A stretch of 64,000 nucleotides of DNA, from assembly GCA_963576735.1 (NCBI GenBank), contig OY755198.1, positions 6,262,001 through 6,326,000 of the forward strand. Direction: 5' to 3'. Shown one piece after another: positions 1-10,600 of this stretch. A program made the position numbers and the translations under genes. Source of the DNA: Bedellia somnulentella (Eukaryota; Arthropoda; Insecta; Lepidoptera; Bedelliidae). The notes under the pieces were generated by a model. That model was not told the origin of the DNA. It searched no databases and saw only the letters and a program-made list of their open reading frames with translations. Positions within the stretch are counted from its first letter, which is position 1, and each line of letters opens with the position of its first letter.

Positions 1-654
1 GTCTATAACATTGCTTCCATAATCAGCATCAGTATATCCTACCAGGTAGTTGTGTTCCTTTTTGTAATTCAGCTTTAGGTCTTGTGATCCCTTTAAATAC
101 TGCTGCACACGCTTGGCGGCTTTCCAATATTCCTCCCCGTAATGTGCATTGTACTAACTTAGGTAGGAAACTGCGAATGAAATGTCAGGTCGAGTTCCTA
201 TGACAATGTACATTAATGAGCCGAGAAGCTATTAGTAAGGTACATCAGATGTCTTCTTGAACATTTTGAGTGTTCCTTGAGGTTTGACAAATGTCTTTCG
301 CGGTTTTCTCTTTAATAATAAGAGGATAAATTAGAATACATACCGCAAGGACAACAATTTTTCTTTCGCTTGAAAATCTCTTGTTTTGACAAATGTCTTT
401 AGCGGTCTTCTCTTTAATAATAAGAGGATACATTAAAACACATACCGCAAGGACCATTTTTCTTTCGCTTGAAAATCTCTTTTCATGAAGTTCGGAGTAT
501 CCATGGAAGGAGAGTTTGTGACATAATCACAGAGGTCAGCTTCGTGCAAAACCATTTCCATGGCATAACTTCACATTGAATGGTTGATACCGTCGAGCTT
601 CTTGAAGTAGCTGGACGAAGATGAGGGAATTGACTCATCCCGAGACGGTTCCAT
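1..654 (-). mobile_element. Deleted Copia-type element: gag start joined to RT/RNase H
   Basis: On the minus strand a Copia-like gag starts at 654 (MEPSRDESIPSSSSSYFKKLDG) and continues to about 300 with in-frame stops. From about 270 down to 1 the sequence instead reads as the end of RT and start of RNase H: LLGSLMYIVIGTRPDISFAV, then GYTDADYGSN with the conserved TDAD. Most of gag, protease, integrase and RT is missing, so this is an internal deletion. A gag segment of about 100 bases is tandemly duplicated (283-384 and 385-482). The element continues beyond position 1. Confidence 0.75.
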
Positions 655-906
655 ATTTTATGAGAAAACGAAAGAAGATACGAAAGAATAAAAGTCGATT
701 AATAGTCAAGGAAGATTCAAACTGAAGGCCCATAACCTCCTGCAATTTGGGTTGGAGGAATATTTTAATATTTAATTAAAATAACAAATTGCATTTTTAT
801 ATGTTTATACTTGCAGTATTTTATTTCGAATATTTGTTTACAAAGTGACAGATTGTTTTTATTGACAATATAGATCAAAGATAAATAGGTAAATATTAGC
901 AGACAA
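655..906. other. AT-rich stretch before LINE frame
   Basis: No coding signal. It may contain the 5' UTR of the following LINE, but no boundary or target duplication was found. Confidence 0.3.
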
Positions 907-3780
907 ATGTATTATAAAAACCATAAATCAACACAAAATACTCAGGGGTTTTCTTGTAAAGAATTAGAAATAGAACTGTTTTTGGAAAAATATGAAATAG
1001 ATTGTTTATGTGTTACTGAACACTGGCTTAAGAATTGCGAACTCATATTTGGTTTTGAAAACTATTATTTAGCTAGCAACTACTGCCGCAATTCTAAAGC
1101 CTGTGGTGGCTCCGCTATATTTTTAAAAAATAATATTAAATCAAAAATTCGTAATGATATTGTAAAGTTAAGCGTTGAGCAAGTCGTGGAATTATCCTGC
1201 ATAGAGTTAAAAAACTATTTCTTAGTATGTGTGTATCGACCCCCTTATAACCAAAATTATGATAAATTCGAAAATGTAATGGAAGATGTATTAAGCAAAG
1301 TTTTCAGGAATAAAAAACGTATAATAATATGTGGAGACTTCAATGTAGATCTCCTACAAGACAGTTATCTTAAAACACGGTTGATGAGTTTATTCCAATC
1401 GTTCAATTTAGAAAATTTATTCTTGGAACCGACTAGAATCAAAACATGCTTAGATAATGTATTTACTAATGCAGATTTTTCAAGTAAAAGTGTTATAAAT
1501 AAACTAAAGTCTGATCACAGCGGCCTTTTTGTTAGCTTTCCTCTAGAGATACCAGAACCAAAAATTGTTATTAAAAAAAGGCATATTACTGCTAGTAAAG
1601 TAGAAAAATATATAAATATAATAAGCTCTAAGTTGCCTACATTTACAATTAATAAAAACTCAGATACTAGCTATGATATCTTTTGTAATGTTCTGATAAA
1701 TGAGTTTAATGAAATTTTCAATGTAAAAAATTTAACTATTACCAGTAAATTTAAGTTTTGTGAGTGGGCAACACCAAGTATTTATAGATCAAGAGAAAAA
1801 CTCTTCGATTTATATGATCAAAAAGCTTATAGTAATAATAATGAATTGAGTGAATATGTAAAAAAATACTCAAAAATATTTAATAAAGTATGTAAAGAGG
1901 CTAAAGCCAGATACCTAAGCCGACGTATCCGAACATCCGATAATAAAGTTAAAACAGTGTGGAATATTATCAACACCCAAACAGGCCGAGGTAAACCATG
2001 TGATCAGGAGTTCTGTGTTCGATCTGATAAAGGTCTGACTACCTCTAATGAGAAAATCGCTTGTATTTTTGAAAAATATTTTACTGACATACCATCAAAA
2101 ACAACTGAATATTTAAACACATCGGTCATAAAAGCTCAACACTTTTTACAACAAAATGTTGATAGATGCGAAACTTTATTTTGTTTTAAAGATGTCAGCC
2201 CTACAGATATCGAAAAATGTTTTAAATCATTTAAACTAAAAAGTTCTGAAGACATTTGGGGTATGTTAGTGAAAGTTTGCCATAATTTTATTGTAACTTT
2301 GGCTCCATATTTAGCAGATATATTTAATGAATGTATAAGAAATAAAATCTTTCCAAATCTCATGAAGCATAGTAAAATTGTACCACTTCTTAAATCCGGA
2401 GGAGATAAAATTAGTCCTGATGGTTATAGACCCATATCAATTCTGCCAGTTTTAAGTAAAATATTCGAAAAACTAATGTTCAATCAAATGCTTTTGCATT
2501 TCGCTTCAAACAAATTGTTTCATCCAAAACAATTTGGCTTTACGAAGGGCCGCTCTACCACCGATGCAGGCGTTGCCTTAATGAAACACATTTTTGATTC
2601 GTGGGAACGCAAAAATGATGCTATTGGTTTGTTTTGCGATCTTACGAAGGCATTTGATTGTGCAGATCATGAAATCCTTTTTATTAAATTAGAACATTAT
2701 GGCATACAAGGTGACGCACTTAAATTAATAAAGTCTTACTTTTCGGATCGGATACAGAAAGTGCAAATCAATAATGCAATATCACCTGGAACTCATGTAA
2801 AAATGGGTGTTCCGCAGGGTTCTATTTTGGGCCCATTTTTATTTTTAGTTTATATTAATGATTTGCCGTTCATGGTCGAGAAAATGTCCGAGATAGTGTT
2901 ATTTGCTGATGATACTTCTTTAGTATTTGACGTTGAAAGAAATAATCAGAATATTGACGAGGTGAATAACACGGTTTCACAGATTCAAACATGGTTTGCT
3001 TCCAATAATCTTGTACTGAATGGTAAAAAAACCAAATGCATTAAATTTGTATTACCTAATGTTAGGTGCGTTGATAACGAAATAATTTTAAATAATGAAA
3101 AGTTAGTATTTTCGGATAACACAGTTTTCTTAGGGATAACTCTGGACTCCAAGCTCCAATGGGGACCCCACATTAGCTCACTAGCTGGCAGGCTAAGTAG
3201 TGCTGCATATGCCGTTAGGAAAATAAGACATTTGACAGATGTACAGACAGCTCGATTAGTTTATTACAGCTATTTTCATAGTGTAATGTCTTACGGTATT
3301 TTACTCTGGGGCAGAGCAGCTGATGTTGGTTCCATATTTATTCTCCAAAAGAGAGCAATAAGAGCTATATACAATTTGAGATCCCGAGATTCCCTGAAGG
3401 AATTGTTTAAAACAATAAATATAATGACACTGCCATGTCAATATATTTATGAAAATATTATGTATGTAAGAAAAAATCAGGCCTCTTTTGTGAAAAATTG
3501 TGACAGACATATTCGAAACCTGAGAGACAACAATAAAATATCAGTACCAAAATACAGATTGTCAAAAGTAAATACATCTTTCATGGGGTTATGCGTAAAA
3601 ATGTATAATAAAATACCTGAGGACATTTTAAATTTAACAGAAACAAAATTCAAAGCAGCAGTTAAAAAAAATCTTAGTTCGAAAGCCTATTACAATGTCA
3701 ATGATTACATTAATGATGAAGTGGCTTGGTGTCATCAGGGCTCTGTGCAGGATGTTTCCGGGCTAACACCAAAATTGTAA
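907..3780 (+). CDS. LINE ORF2 protein (endonuclease-reverse transcriptase), CR1/L2-like, open 957 aa
   Basis: Non-LTR retrotransposon polyprotein that would nick target DNA and reverse-transcribe its own RNA. The APE endonuclease spans residues 1-210 with TEHW (E38), YRPP, GDFNVD (143-148) and SDH (202-204). RT occupies about 380-700: YRPIS, FGFTKGRST, CDLTKAFD, GVPQGSILGP and FADD (666-669). A C-terminal domain of about 230 residues follows. The extreme N-terminus lacks a clear QNVRGL-type block, so the true start may lie upstream or be slightly damaged. No ORF1 is visible. The frame is otherwise uninterrupted, which suggests a recent insertion. Confidence 0.85.
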   Translation: MYYKNHKSTQNTQGFSCKELEIELFLEKYEIDCLCVTEHWLKNCELIFGFENYYLASNYCRNSKACGGSAIFLKNNIKSKIRNDIVKLSVEQVVELSCIELKNYFLVCVYRPPYNQNYDKFENVMEDVLSKVFRNKKRIIICGDFNVDLLQDSYLKTRLMSLFQSFNLENLFLEPTRIKTCLDNVFTNADFSSKSVINKLKSDHSGLFVSFPLEIPEPKIVIKKRHITASKVEKYINIISSKLPTFTINKNSDTSYDIFCNVLINEFNEIFNVKNLTITSKFKFCEWATPSIYRSREKLFDLYDQKAYSNNNELSEYVKKYSKIFNKVCKEAKARYLSRRIRTSDNKVKTVWNIINTQTGRGKPCDQEFCVRSDKGLTTSNEKIACIFEKYFTDIPSKTTEYLNTSVIKAQHFLQQNVDRCETLFCFKDVSPTDIEKCFKSFKLKSSEDIWGMLVKVCHNFIVTLAPYLADIFNECIRNKIFPNLMKHSKIVPLLKSGGDKISPDGYRPISILPVLSKIFEKLMFNQMLLHFASNKLFHPKQFGFTKGRSTTDAGVALMKHIFDSWERKNDAIGLFCDLTKAFDCADHEILFIKLEHYGIQGDALKLIKSYFSDRIQKVQINNAISPGTHVKMGVPQGSILGPFLFLVYINDLPFMVEKMSEIVLFADDTSLVFDVERNNQNIDEVNNTVSQIQTWFASNNLVLNGKKTKCIKFVLPNVRCVDNEIILNNEKLVFSDNTVFLGITLDSKLQWGPHISSLAGRLSSAAYAVRKIRHLTDVQTARLVYYSYFHSVMSYGILLWGRAADVGSIFILQKRAIRAIYNLRSRDSLKELFKTINIMTLPCQYIYENIMYVRKNQASFVKNCDRHIRNLRDNNKISVPKYRLSKVNTSFMGLCVKMYNKIPEDILNLTETKFKAAVKKNLSSKAYYNVNDYINDEVAWCHQGSVQDVSGLTPKL

Positions 3781-4000
3781 TGGACGTTAAAAAAAGATGT
3801 GTGTTGACGAGTTTCTTACGGGTTCTTCTCTCAACAAAACACCTTCCGAATCCGAAGTAAACTTAGTATTAAGTTAAAATTTGACGTTCAAAAAACAAAG
3901 ATTTATCTTTTTATTTTGAAATAAATGATTATTTTATTTATTTTATTTAAATGTACCACTTGAATGCAATAAATGATTTGAATTTGAATTTGAATTTGAA
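3781..4000 (+). repeat. 3' UTR and (TTTGAA)n tail of the 957-aa LINE
   Basis: Noncoding tail ending in tandem TTTGAA units at about 3975-4000. A second copy of the last coding 180 bases and this UTR is found at 35885-36225, confirming it as the 3' part of one family. Confidence 0.7.
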
Positions 4001-4009
4001 CGCACTTAC

Positions 4010-4281
4010 AATAAAATTTACAGGAAGCCAAAACCAGAAAAATTAAGAGATCAATAAATTTTCTTAAAAAATTGTTAAATAGACTAACTGACTAAGAATC
4101 AATGCTCAGCCGAAACTACTATACTTATAAACTTATAAAGTGAAAAAAATGTGAGGACACTATGAAAAACACCTTTTTTCTCATCGCATGACAGAGACCC
4201 TCAACAGGTCAGTTAAATATTTCAGTTTGACGATGTGAAAGTCTACACTTTTGACAGTACGAAGTCTGTGGGGTCAGCTAG
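4010..4281 (+). mobile_element. 3' terminal part of a Helitron
   Basis: Ends with a hairpin around ACTTTTGACAGTACGAAGTC and then GGGTCAGCTAG followed by T, the CTAG end expected of Helitrons. The same sequence is present in inverse orientation at 50425-50630 and at about 55630-55740, where it forms the end of a complete element. Confidence 0.7.
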
Positions 4282-4529
4282 TATTTTATAAATTAATATT
4301 ATAATTTGATAGGTAGGTAACCAACTAACTCGTAAATTCGTAATTTGTTTTATATCCGATTAGTTCAAAATCCCTGATTTTTTTCGAATCCCGACATTGA
4401 AAAAGACAATTCCGAAAAAAGAAGCCGTCTCCATATTTTCTTAGCCAAAAAATATGTTTAGGTAAATATGCATCTGATTATCCCATCTATATTAATAAGT
4501 ATCCAAGTTTAAGAAATCAAAAATATTAC

Positions 4530-4641
4530 CTTATCACACTCGGAACATGGATAAGATCCTTTGTTAAGATGAAGGCGACGAATATGTTTCGTACAACTGT
4601 ATTTATCTCGAAATCCTCTCCCGCAGTAGTCACATTGATAA
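4530..4641 (-). CDS. Exon 10 of ZAD zinc-finger gene: finger 8 and start of finger 9
   Basis: 112 bases from AATTTGCAG to GTAATA, entering in phase 2 and leaving in phase 0. Codes for YQCDYCGRGFRDKYSCTKH with IRRLH, then CSECDK, the first half of a ninth finger. The rest must lie below position 1 of this window, since 1-4529 holds only transposons and no matching exon. Confidence 0.8.
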
Positions 4642-7600
4642 CTGCAAATTAAATAAATTATCAGAATATATGTATCAATGGAACCGTTATAGCTTAGTGG
4701 GTAGATCACCGCTTATCATGCAAACAATAAGGGTTCAAATCCCAGGCTGGGCCTACACGAACTTGTCTTTTCTAAAGACATCCATGTGGTTAATTTATCA
4801 TGGTTGTTAAAGATAAGGAAAATCAAAGAGGGGAAACCCACATGACTAAGTTGTACTTAGTCATAACATACATACATACATATACTCGAGGCTATAAATC
4901 CCAAAACGGGTAGCCAGAGCTTTAGAATGAGAAATTCCCCAGCCACTTTTGGAAGTTGATTGGGGAAAAGATGGTAATAATAAATAAATGTTTTTGGTGA
5001 CGGGTCTCCACATCAGAAGCACATCGCCCAAAAAGACTTAAGAAGCCCTTAGTCGCCGCTTAGGGTAGAAATGGGGTAGTGTTATTCTAAGCCGACACTA
5101 CACGGCAAGCAATTCATTATAAGTTGGCACACTACAATGTCTTATTCCAACATGTTAGATCACTACAAATTGCAACGACTATCGGGCAGACGCCAACTGA
5201 CAGAGCAACTGACTCTACACAACATCTGCCGCCATCACTACGACTGCCCTGTCCTTCTCCACCAAATACAGTGGTGCGAATATATCCCCATAGCTCGAAT
5301 ATATAATTCCCATAATGACAAGTTCAGCTACATTGATATTTTTAACACCTCTTAATACATACATATACTCACGGCTATAGATCCCTAAAAGGGGTAGCCA
5401 GAGCTAAGGAATTATAAATTCCTCTGCCACTTTTGGAAAATTGAGTGGGACAAAGATGGTTACATAAAGGTTTTTGGTGATGGGTCTCCAACCGCATCGC
5501 CCAATGTTCCCTTAAAAACCCAAATACCGTTAGTCGCCTCTTACGTACCCCACCGGAAGAAATGGAGTAGCGCTATTCTAAGCCGGCACTACACAGCATA
5601 CACACCTCTAAAAATAAATTTAAAAAGGATATCATTAATATATTGCATGATTAAAATAAAATTTTAGGTTTTTTATAATTGGACATTAATTTAATTGTAA
5701 TTGACATATATTTTATTGATATATAATGCGGATATATAATGGGCGTGTCGGAAAGCGCACCGTGCCGGGTTGCAATAGGCATGTTCGCGCCGCTCATTGG
5801 GAGGCTAGGCTTAAATATTAGATTTGGCTTGCACATGGTAAACCTACTAATGGGAGAGTTTATAACGAGATGTTTGAAAGTGAGAAGTGTTTCAAGTCAC
5901 GTATTAGGTGGTGCCAAAAGAATGAATACAAAATTAAAATGGATATCCTTGCCGAGCAGCACGCTAGGAAGGACTTTCGTTCCTTTTGGAAAAATACCCA
6001 GAAAATGAGTGGTGGGCCAAGCCTCCCAGTGAGCGTCAGTGGGGTGTCTGACCATAAGGAAATCGCTAATGCTTTTAAGGCGCATTTCATTGTTAAATCT
6101 CCGCTGGGTCATGTAGAGCGGATGCTGGATTCTGGGATCGTTATAGGCTCGAAGGTTGAAACCAGATTCGGCGCCAGTGAGGTTCATAAGCTTATATCAT
6201 GCATGACTCGCGGTAAGTCTCCAGGCCATGACGGTCTCAGCATCAAGCATCTCCAGCATGCTCCTCCACACAGGTAGAGTTCTTTCATTACTTTATAATC
6301 TTTGTGTTAGTCACTCTTACCTTCCTTATGCTATGTTAAAGACTCTCGTTGTGCCTATTGTTAAAAATAAGACCGGTGATTTGTCTGACAAAAATAACTT
6401 TAGGTCAATTTCCTTGGCAACGGTAGTAGCAAAGGCTTGCTTAATGCGCGGCTGCAGACTTTTCTTAATATTCATGACAATCAGTTTGGGTTTAGGGCCG
6501 GGTTGTCAACCGAAAGTGCAGAACTGTGTCTTAAGCGCGCCGTCGGATACTATATCGACAGAAAAACACCGGTCTATGCTTGCTTCCTCGACCTGTCCAA
6601 AGCTTTCGACTTAGTTTCCTACGATCTTTTATGGCCAAAACTTCAAGCCACAGGTATGCCTAAAGAATTGATTACTACCCTAAAGTATTGGTACGACAAT
6701 CAAATCAATTGTGTTAGATGGTCGAAAACGTTGTCGGATCCCTACAAACTAGAGTGTGGTGTGCGACAGGGTGGCCTGAGCTCTCCTGCTTTTTTTAATT
6801 TATATATAAATGCGTTGATTGATGAGCTCAGCAGAACCCATGTCGGGCTGCACTTGGACGGAGTTTGTTACAACAATTTGAGTTACGCAGACGACATGGT
6901 TCTGCTGAGCGCATCAGTAGGCGGTCTGAGGGACCTGCTGTTAATGTGTGAAAGATTTGTCAAGTCACATGGCTTGATATACAATGTAAAAAAAAGTGTT
7001 GTTATGGTTTTTAGGTCGCAGAGGTGTCGTAGATGTGACAATGTGCAGCCAATACGGCTAAACGATCTAAGTCTTGCCCAGGTTTCACATCTGACCTCAA
7101 AGATGATGAGGATATTGACAGGGAGCGGAGGGCGCTGTCCGTGAGGGCGAAAATGATTGCACGTAGATTTGTTGGATGCTCATACGAAGCTAAAGTAACT
7201 CTGTTTAAAGCCTTTTGCACGAGTATGTACACCTGCAGTCTGTGGGCGGTGTATACGCAGCGAGCGTACAGCGACCTCCGCGTCCAGTACAATAATGCGA
7301 TGCGGGCTTTGTTGCGGCTGCCCGGCACTGCAGCGCGTCAGGCATGTTCGCGAAAGTCCGCACGGACTGTTTCAATGCCACGATGCGGAAGTCCGCATGG
7401 ACTGCATCCATGCCACGATGCGGAAGTCCGCACGGACTGCTTCCATGCCACGATGCGGAAGTCCGCACGGACTGCTTCCATGCCACGATGCGGAAGTCCG
7501 CACGGACTGCTTCCATGCCACGATGCGTCGCGGGCCGCCTCGCTTAACGACCCGCTGCTGGCCGCGCTCGCTACCGGTGCGACTGCGTGTACGTGCGCCG

Positions 7601-10600
7601 GTGCGGCCCCACCACATCGCCCCACGTACACGTGACCAATCATGTTCTTAGATTAAGATTTAGATGTACCAACTAACAATAGATGTAAGCTTTACTAACA
7701 AATATGTACCATGTTGTGCGTCTAATAAAGTTTTATTTATTTATTACTAGCTTATTGCCCGCGAATTTGTCCGCGTGGACTTCATTTTTTGTATCCGGTT
7801 TACATTCAAAATACCGAAACACTATCTCAACTTCTGTTTTTTATATTTAAATTCCCACGGGCGTTGTAAAGGATATAAAGGACATTGAGGCTTTTCAAGT
7901 GATTGTTGGGCGATGCAGTTGGTGACCCATCACTAATTACCTTTATTTAACTACCTTTTCCCTAGTCTATTTCCAAAACTGGATGAAGAATTACTTTCTC
8001 TGAAGCAGTGGCTACCCTTTTATGGAATTTATGGACGTTAATACATACTCATGAATAATTGATAGACGAATTTCATAAATTCAATCGCACCAAATTTTAT
8101 GTTTCTGATACAAAAATTACAAAAATCTCTATATTAACTTACATTTGCTCTATCAACCTCTTAGGGGTTGAGTTCCGAAAAAACCCTTTTTAATTTTTCA
8201 TAAGAATCATGAACCAAACCATTTTGTACCAAGTTTCTATGTTCAAAATAAGAATATCTTAGTGAGTGCAAATACAAATTCGAATAGTACTTTGGCAATC
8301 CGGTGCTGCCGCCACTGACCGCTGGTGATAGCGGGAGAGCTTGCAGCGATTGCTCGGGAAGATGGGGATGGTTAGTGGTGGATCTCCAAACAAAATAATC
8401 GCGGAAGTGAAGGGATAGTGCTTGCTATTATAATATATAGATTGCTATTCAAAGCTAACAAAACAAAAAAAAATTACGAAATGCTTGAATCACCTGAGAT
8501 ACGAATCCGGAACGATTGATTCATAATAGTTCTAGTTAAATATGCAGCGGTGGCAAATTTACTTTTCGCCCATACCTTCGCCCGCGTGGAATTCGGTTAT
8601 ATTGCGGTATAAAGTATAAAACTTCTCATTTTCACAGAAAATTCTAAGAAGAGCGATGTATCGCTGGATATGCTCAGTTGTTAAACCAAAACTGAATGGT
8701 GCACTATATTAAATATTTTCCCTAGTGGAGCTAAAACATGCAGATTATGGACACTGAAAACCAATACTTTTCTAAGTGTACTCCAGTAACCCTTAGAGTT
8801 TGGCCTTGTGCTCTATTAATGGTCATTGCAAATGAAACCCTAATAGGAAATTTAAGTCTTTGAAATTGAAATGGGAGGTCTTTTGGAATAATCTAAATCC
8901 GAGGTATGAGTACCCTTTCACCCTTGGCTGCGCCAGTTAAAATAGTGGCTGTAATAATGTTCCGCCCAAGCTGAGTGACACGCAGCCTGGTACCATTACA
9001 CAGTCTAGGGGCATCGAGATTGCGCATGAGCATCACCGGAACACCTACTTTTAGTTTTATTTTATTAGAAGGCACCCCAGATAGATCCAAAGAATTTAAG
9101 AACTCCACAGGACATGACGTACTATGTTCTGTTTCTATCACTGTGTCTACAGACAAATATTCAGTATTTTCTCCCATAACTTCATCATTCAAAATATTTT
9201 CTTTTATTTTAGTGACCGTTTCATTTTTTGGTATTAATATTGCGCGTTCGCACAGCAGCTAGAAAAAAGCACTAAACTAACTGTTATATAACTACTGCCT
9301 AAAACCTAAAATCTATAACAAACACAGTTCAATCTAAAATATTAGGAACCAAAAATATACCAAACTAAACTATAATATACTAAATATAAAAAAGACAGTA
9401 GAACTAACGCTGAGTTTACCTACAACGGGGTTACGGTAAGCGGGCAGCAGGCGGCGGACGCGTTCGCCGACTACTTCAGCTCGGTGTTCGTGGCGCGGGT
9501 CCCGCGGCTGGACGCGGACGACGCGGCGCGTGCGGCGGCCGCCACCACCACCGCCACCGCTGCTCTTCTCACGGTCAGTATTAGCACCATTACCGAGAAG
9601 GACATACGGGACGGCGTGCGTGGTTTTAATACTGCTGCTGCTCCAGGGCCTGATGCTGTGCCCACATTTCTGGTAAAGGACTGCATCCATGCATTAATTA
9701 AGCCCCTTTTACATTTGTATAACCTCGCTGTCCAAAATTGTGAGTATCCAACTGCCTGGAAGCTATCATGGGTTACATCGTTCCAAAGAGTTCATCAATA
9801 AATGTGCGAGAGCATCGGCCCATTGCTGTTTTGTCTGTTTTTGCAAAATTATTTGAGCAAATTCTTAATAAACAAATAACACGTCAGATAGAACCATACC
9901 TAGATGACTCTCAGCATGGTTTTCGTGTCGGACGATCAGCAACCACGAACCATATTTGTTTAGTTGACTCTACACTGAGCGAAATGGACGCAGGCTATCA
10001 GGTGGATACCGCATTCTTTGATTTTCGAAAGGCGTTTGATGTAGTCAACAATGATTTACTTTTAATTAAATTGGCTAGTTTCGGATTTGACACAGGTCTT
10101 CTCAAATTTATTGCTAGTTACCTGGCTAATCGTAGGCAATATGTGAAATTGGGACCTTACTGCTCTGACGGCTACCATACGCGATCTGGTGTCAGTCAGA
10201 GCAGCACCATCGGACCAACTCTGTTCGCTTTGATGGTAAATGACCTTCCAAAAGTGCTCCAGGTATGTAAATGCCTGATGTACGCTGATGACTTAAAAAC
10301 CTATACATCCATTAAAAGCACTGTTGACTGTGAATTACTACAGCAAGACATCGACGCTATTGGCCATCGGAGCGAATTAAACGAAATGCATTTCAATGTG
10401 GACAAGTGTAGGGTCATGACTTTTGGCAGACTGCAAAGCCATGTTGAGCATTGTTATACGTTGCTTGGTTGCCCTATCCAGAGAGTGGTAGAGATACGCG
10501 ACTTAGGTGTGTTGTTGGATCCGCAACTTACATTTGGAAACCATATTCTGGCGTGTTGTAAGAGTGCTAACAAGACTCTAGGTTACGTTATGCGCACTGC

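Larger units (their letters stand above)
7748..9262 (-). mobile_element. Helitron, 3' end and helicase C-terminus
   Basis: In minus orientation the end is CCGCGCGGAC-type hairpin sequence (CCACGCGGACAAATTCGCGG) followed by GCAATAAGCTAG at 7748-7751, typical of Helitron 3' ends. The helicase remnant lies at 8700-9262. A SINE-B fragment is inserted at 7880-8055. The 5' terminus was not found; the element probably breaks off near 9262. Confidence 0.7.

Noticed and set aside
5124..5355. Two overlapping small plus-strand frames between SINE-B copies
   Set aside because: No similarity to any known domain and no splice signals that fit.
7141..7651. Several overlapping open frames on both strands
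   Set aside because: They are produced by the 35-bp minisatellite, which stays open in several frames.
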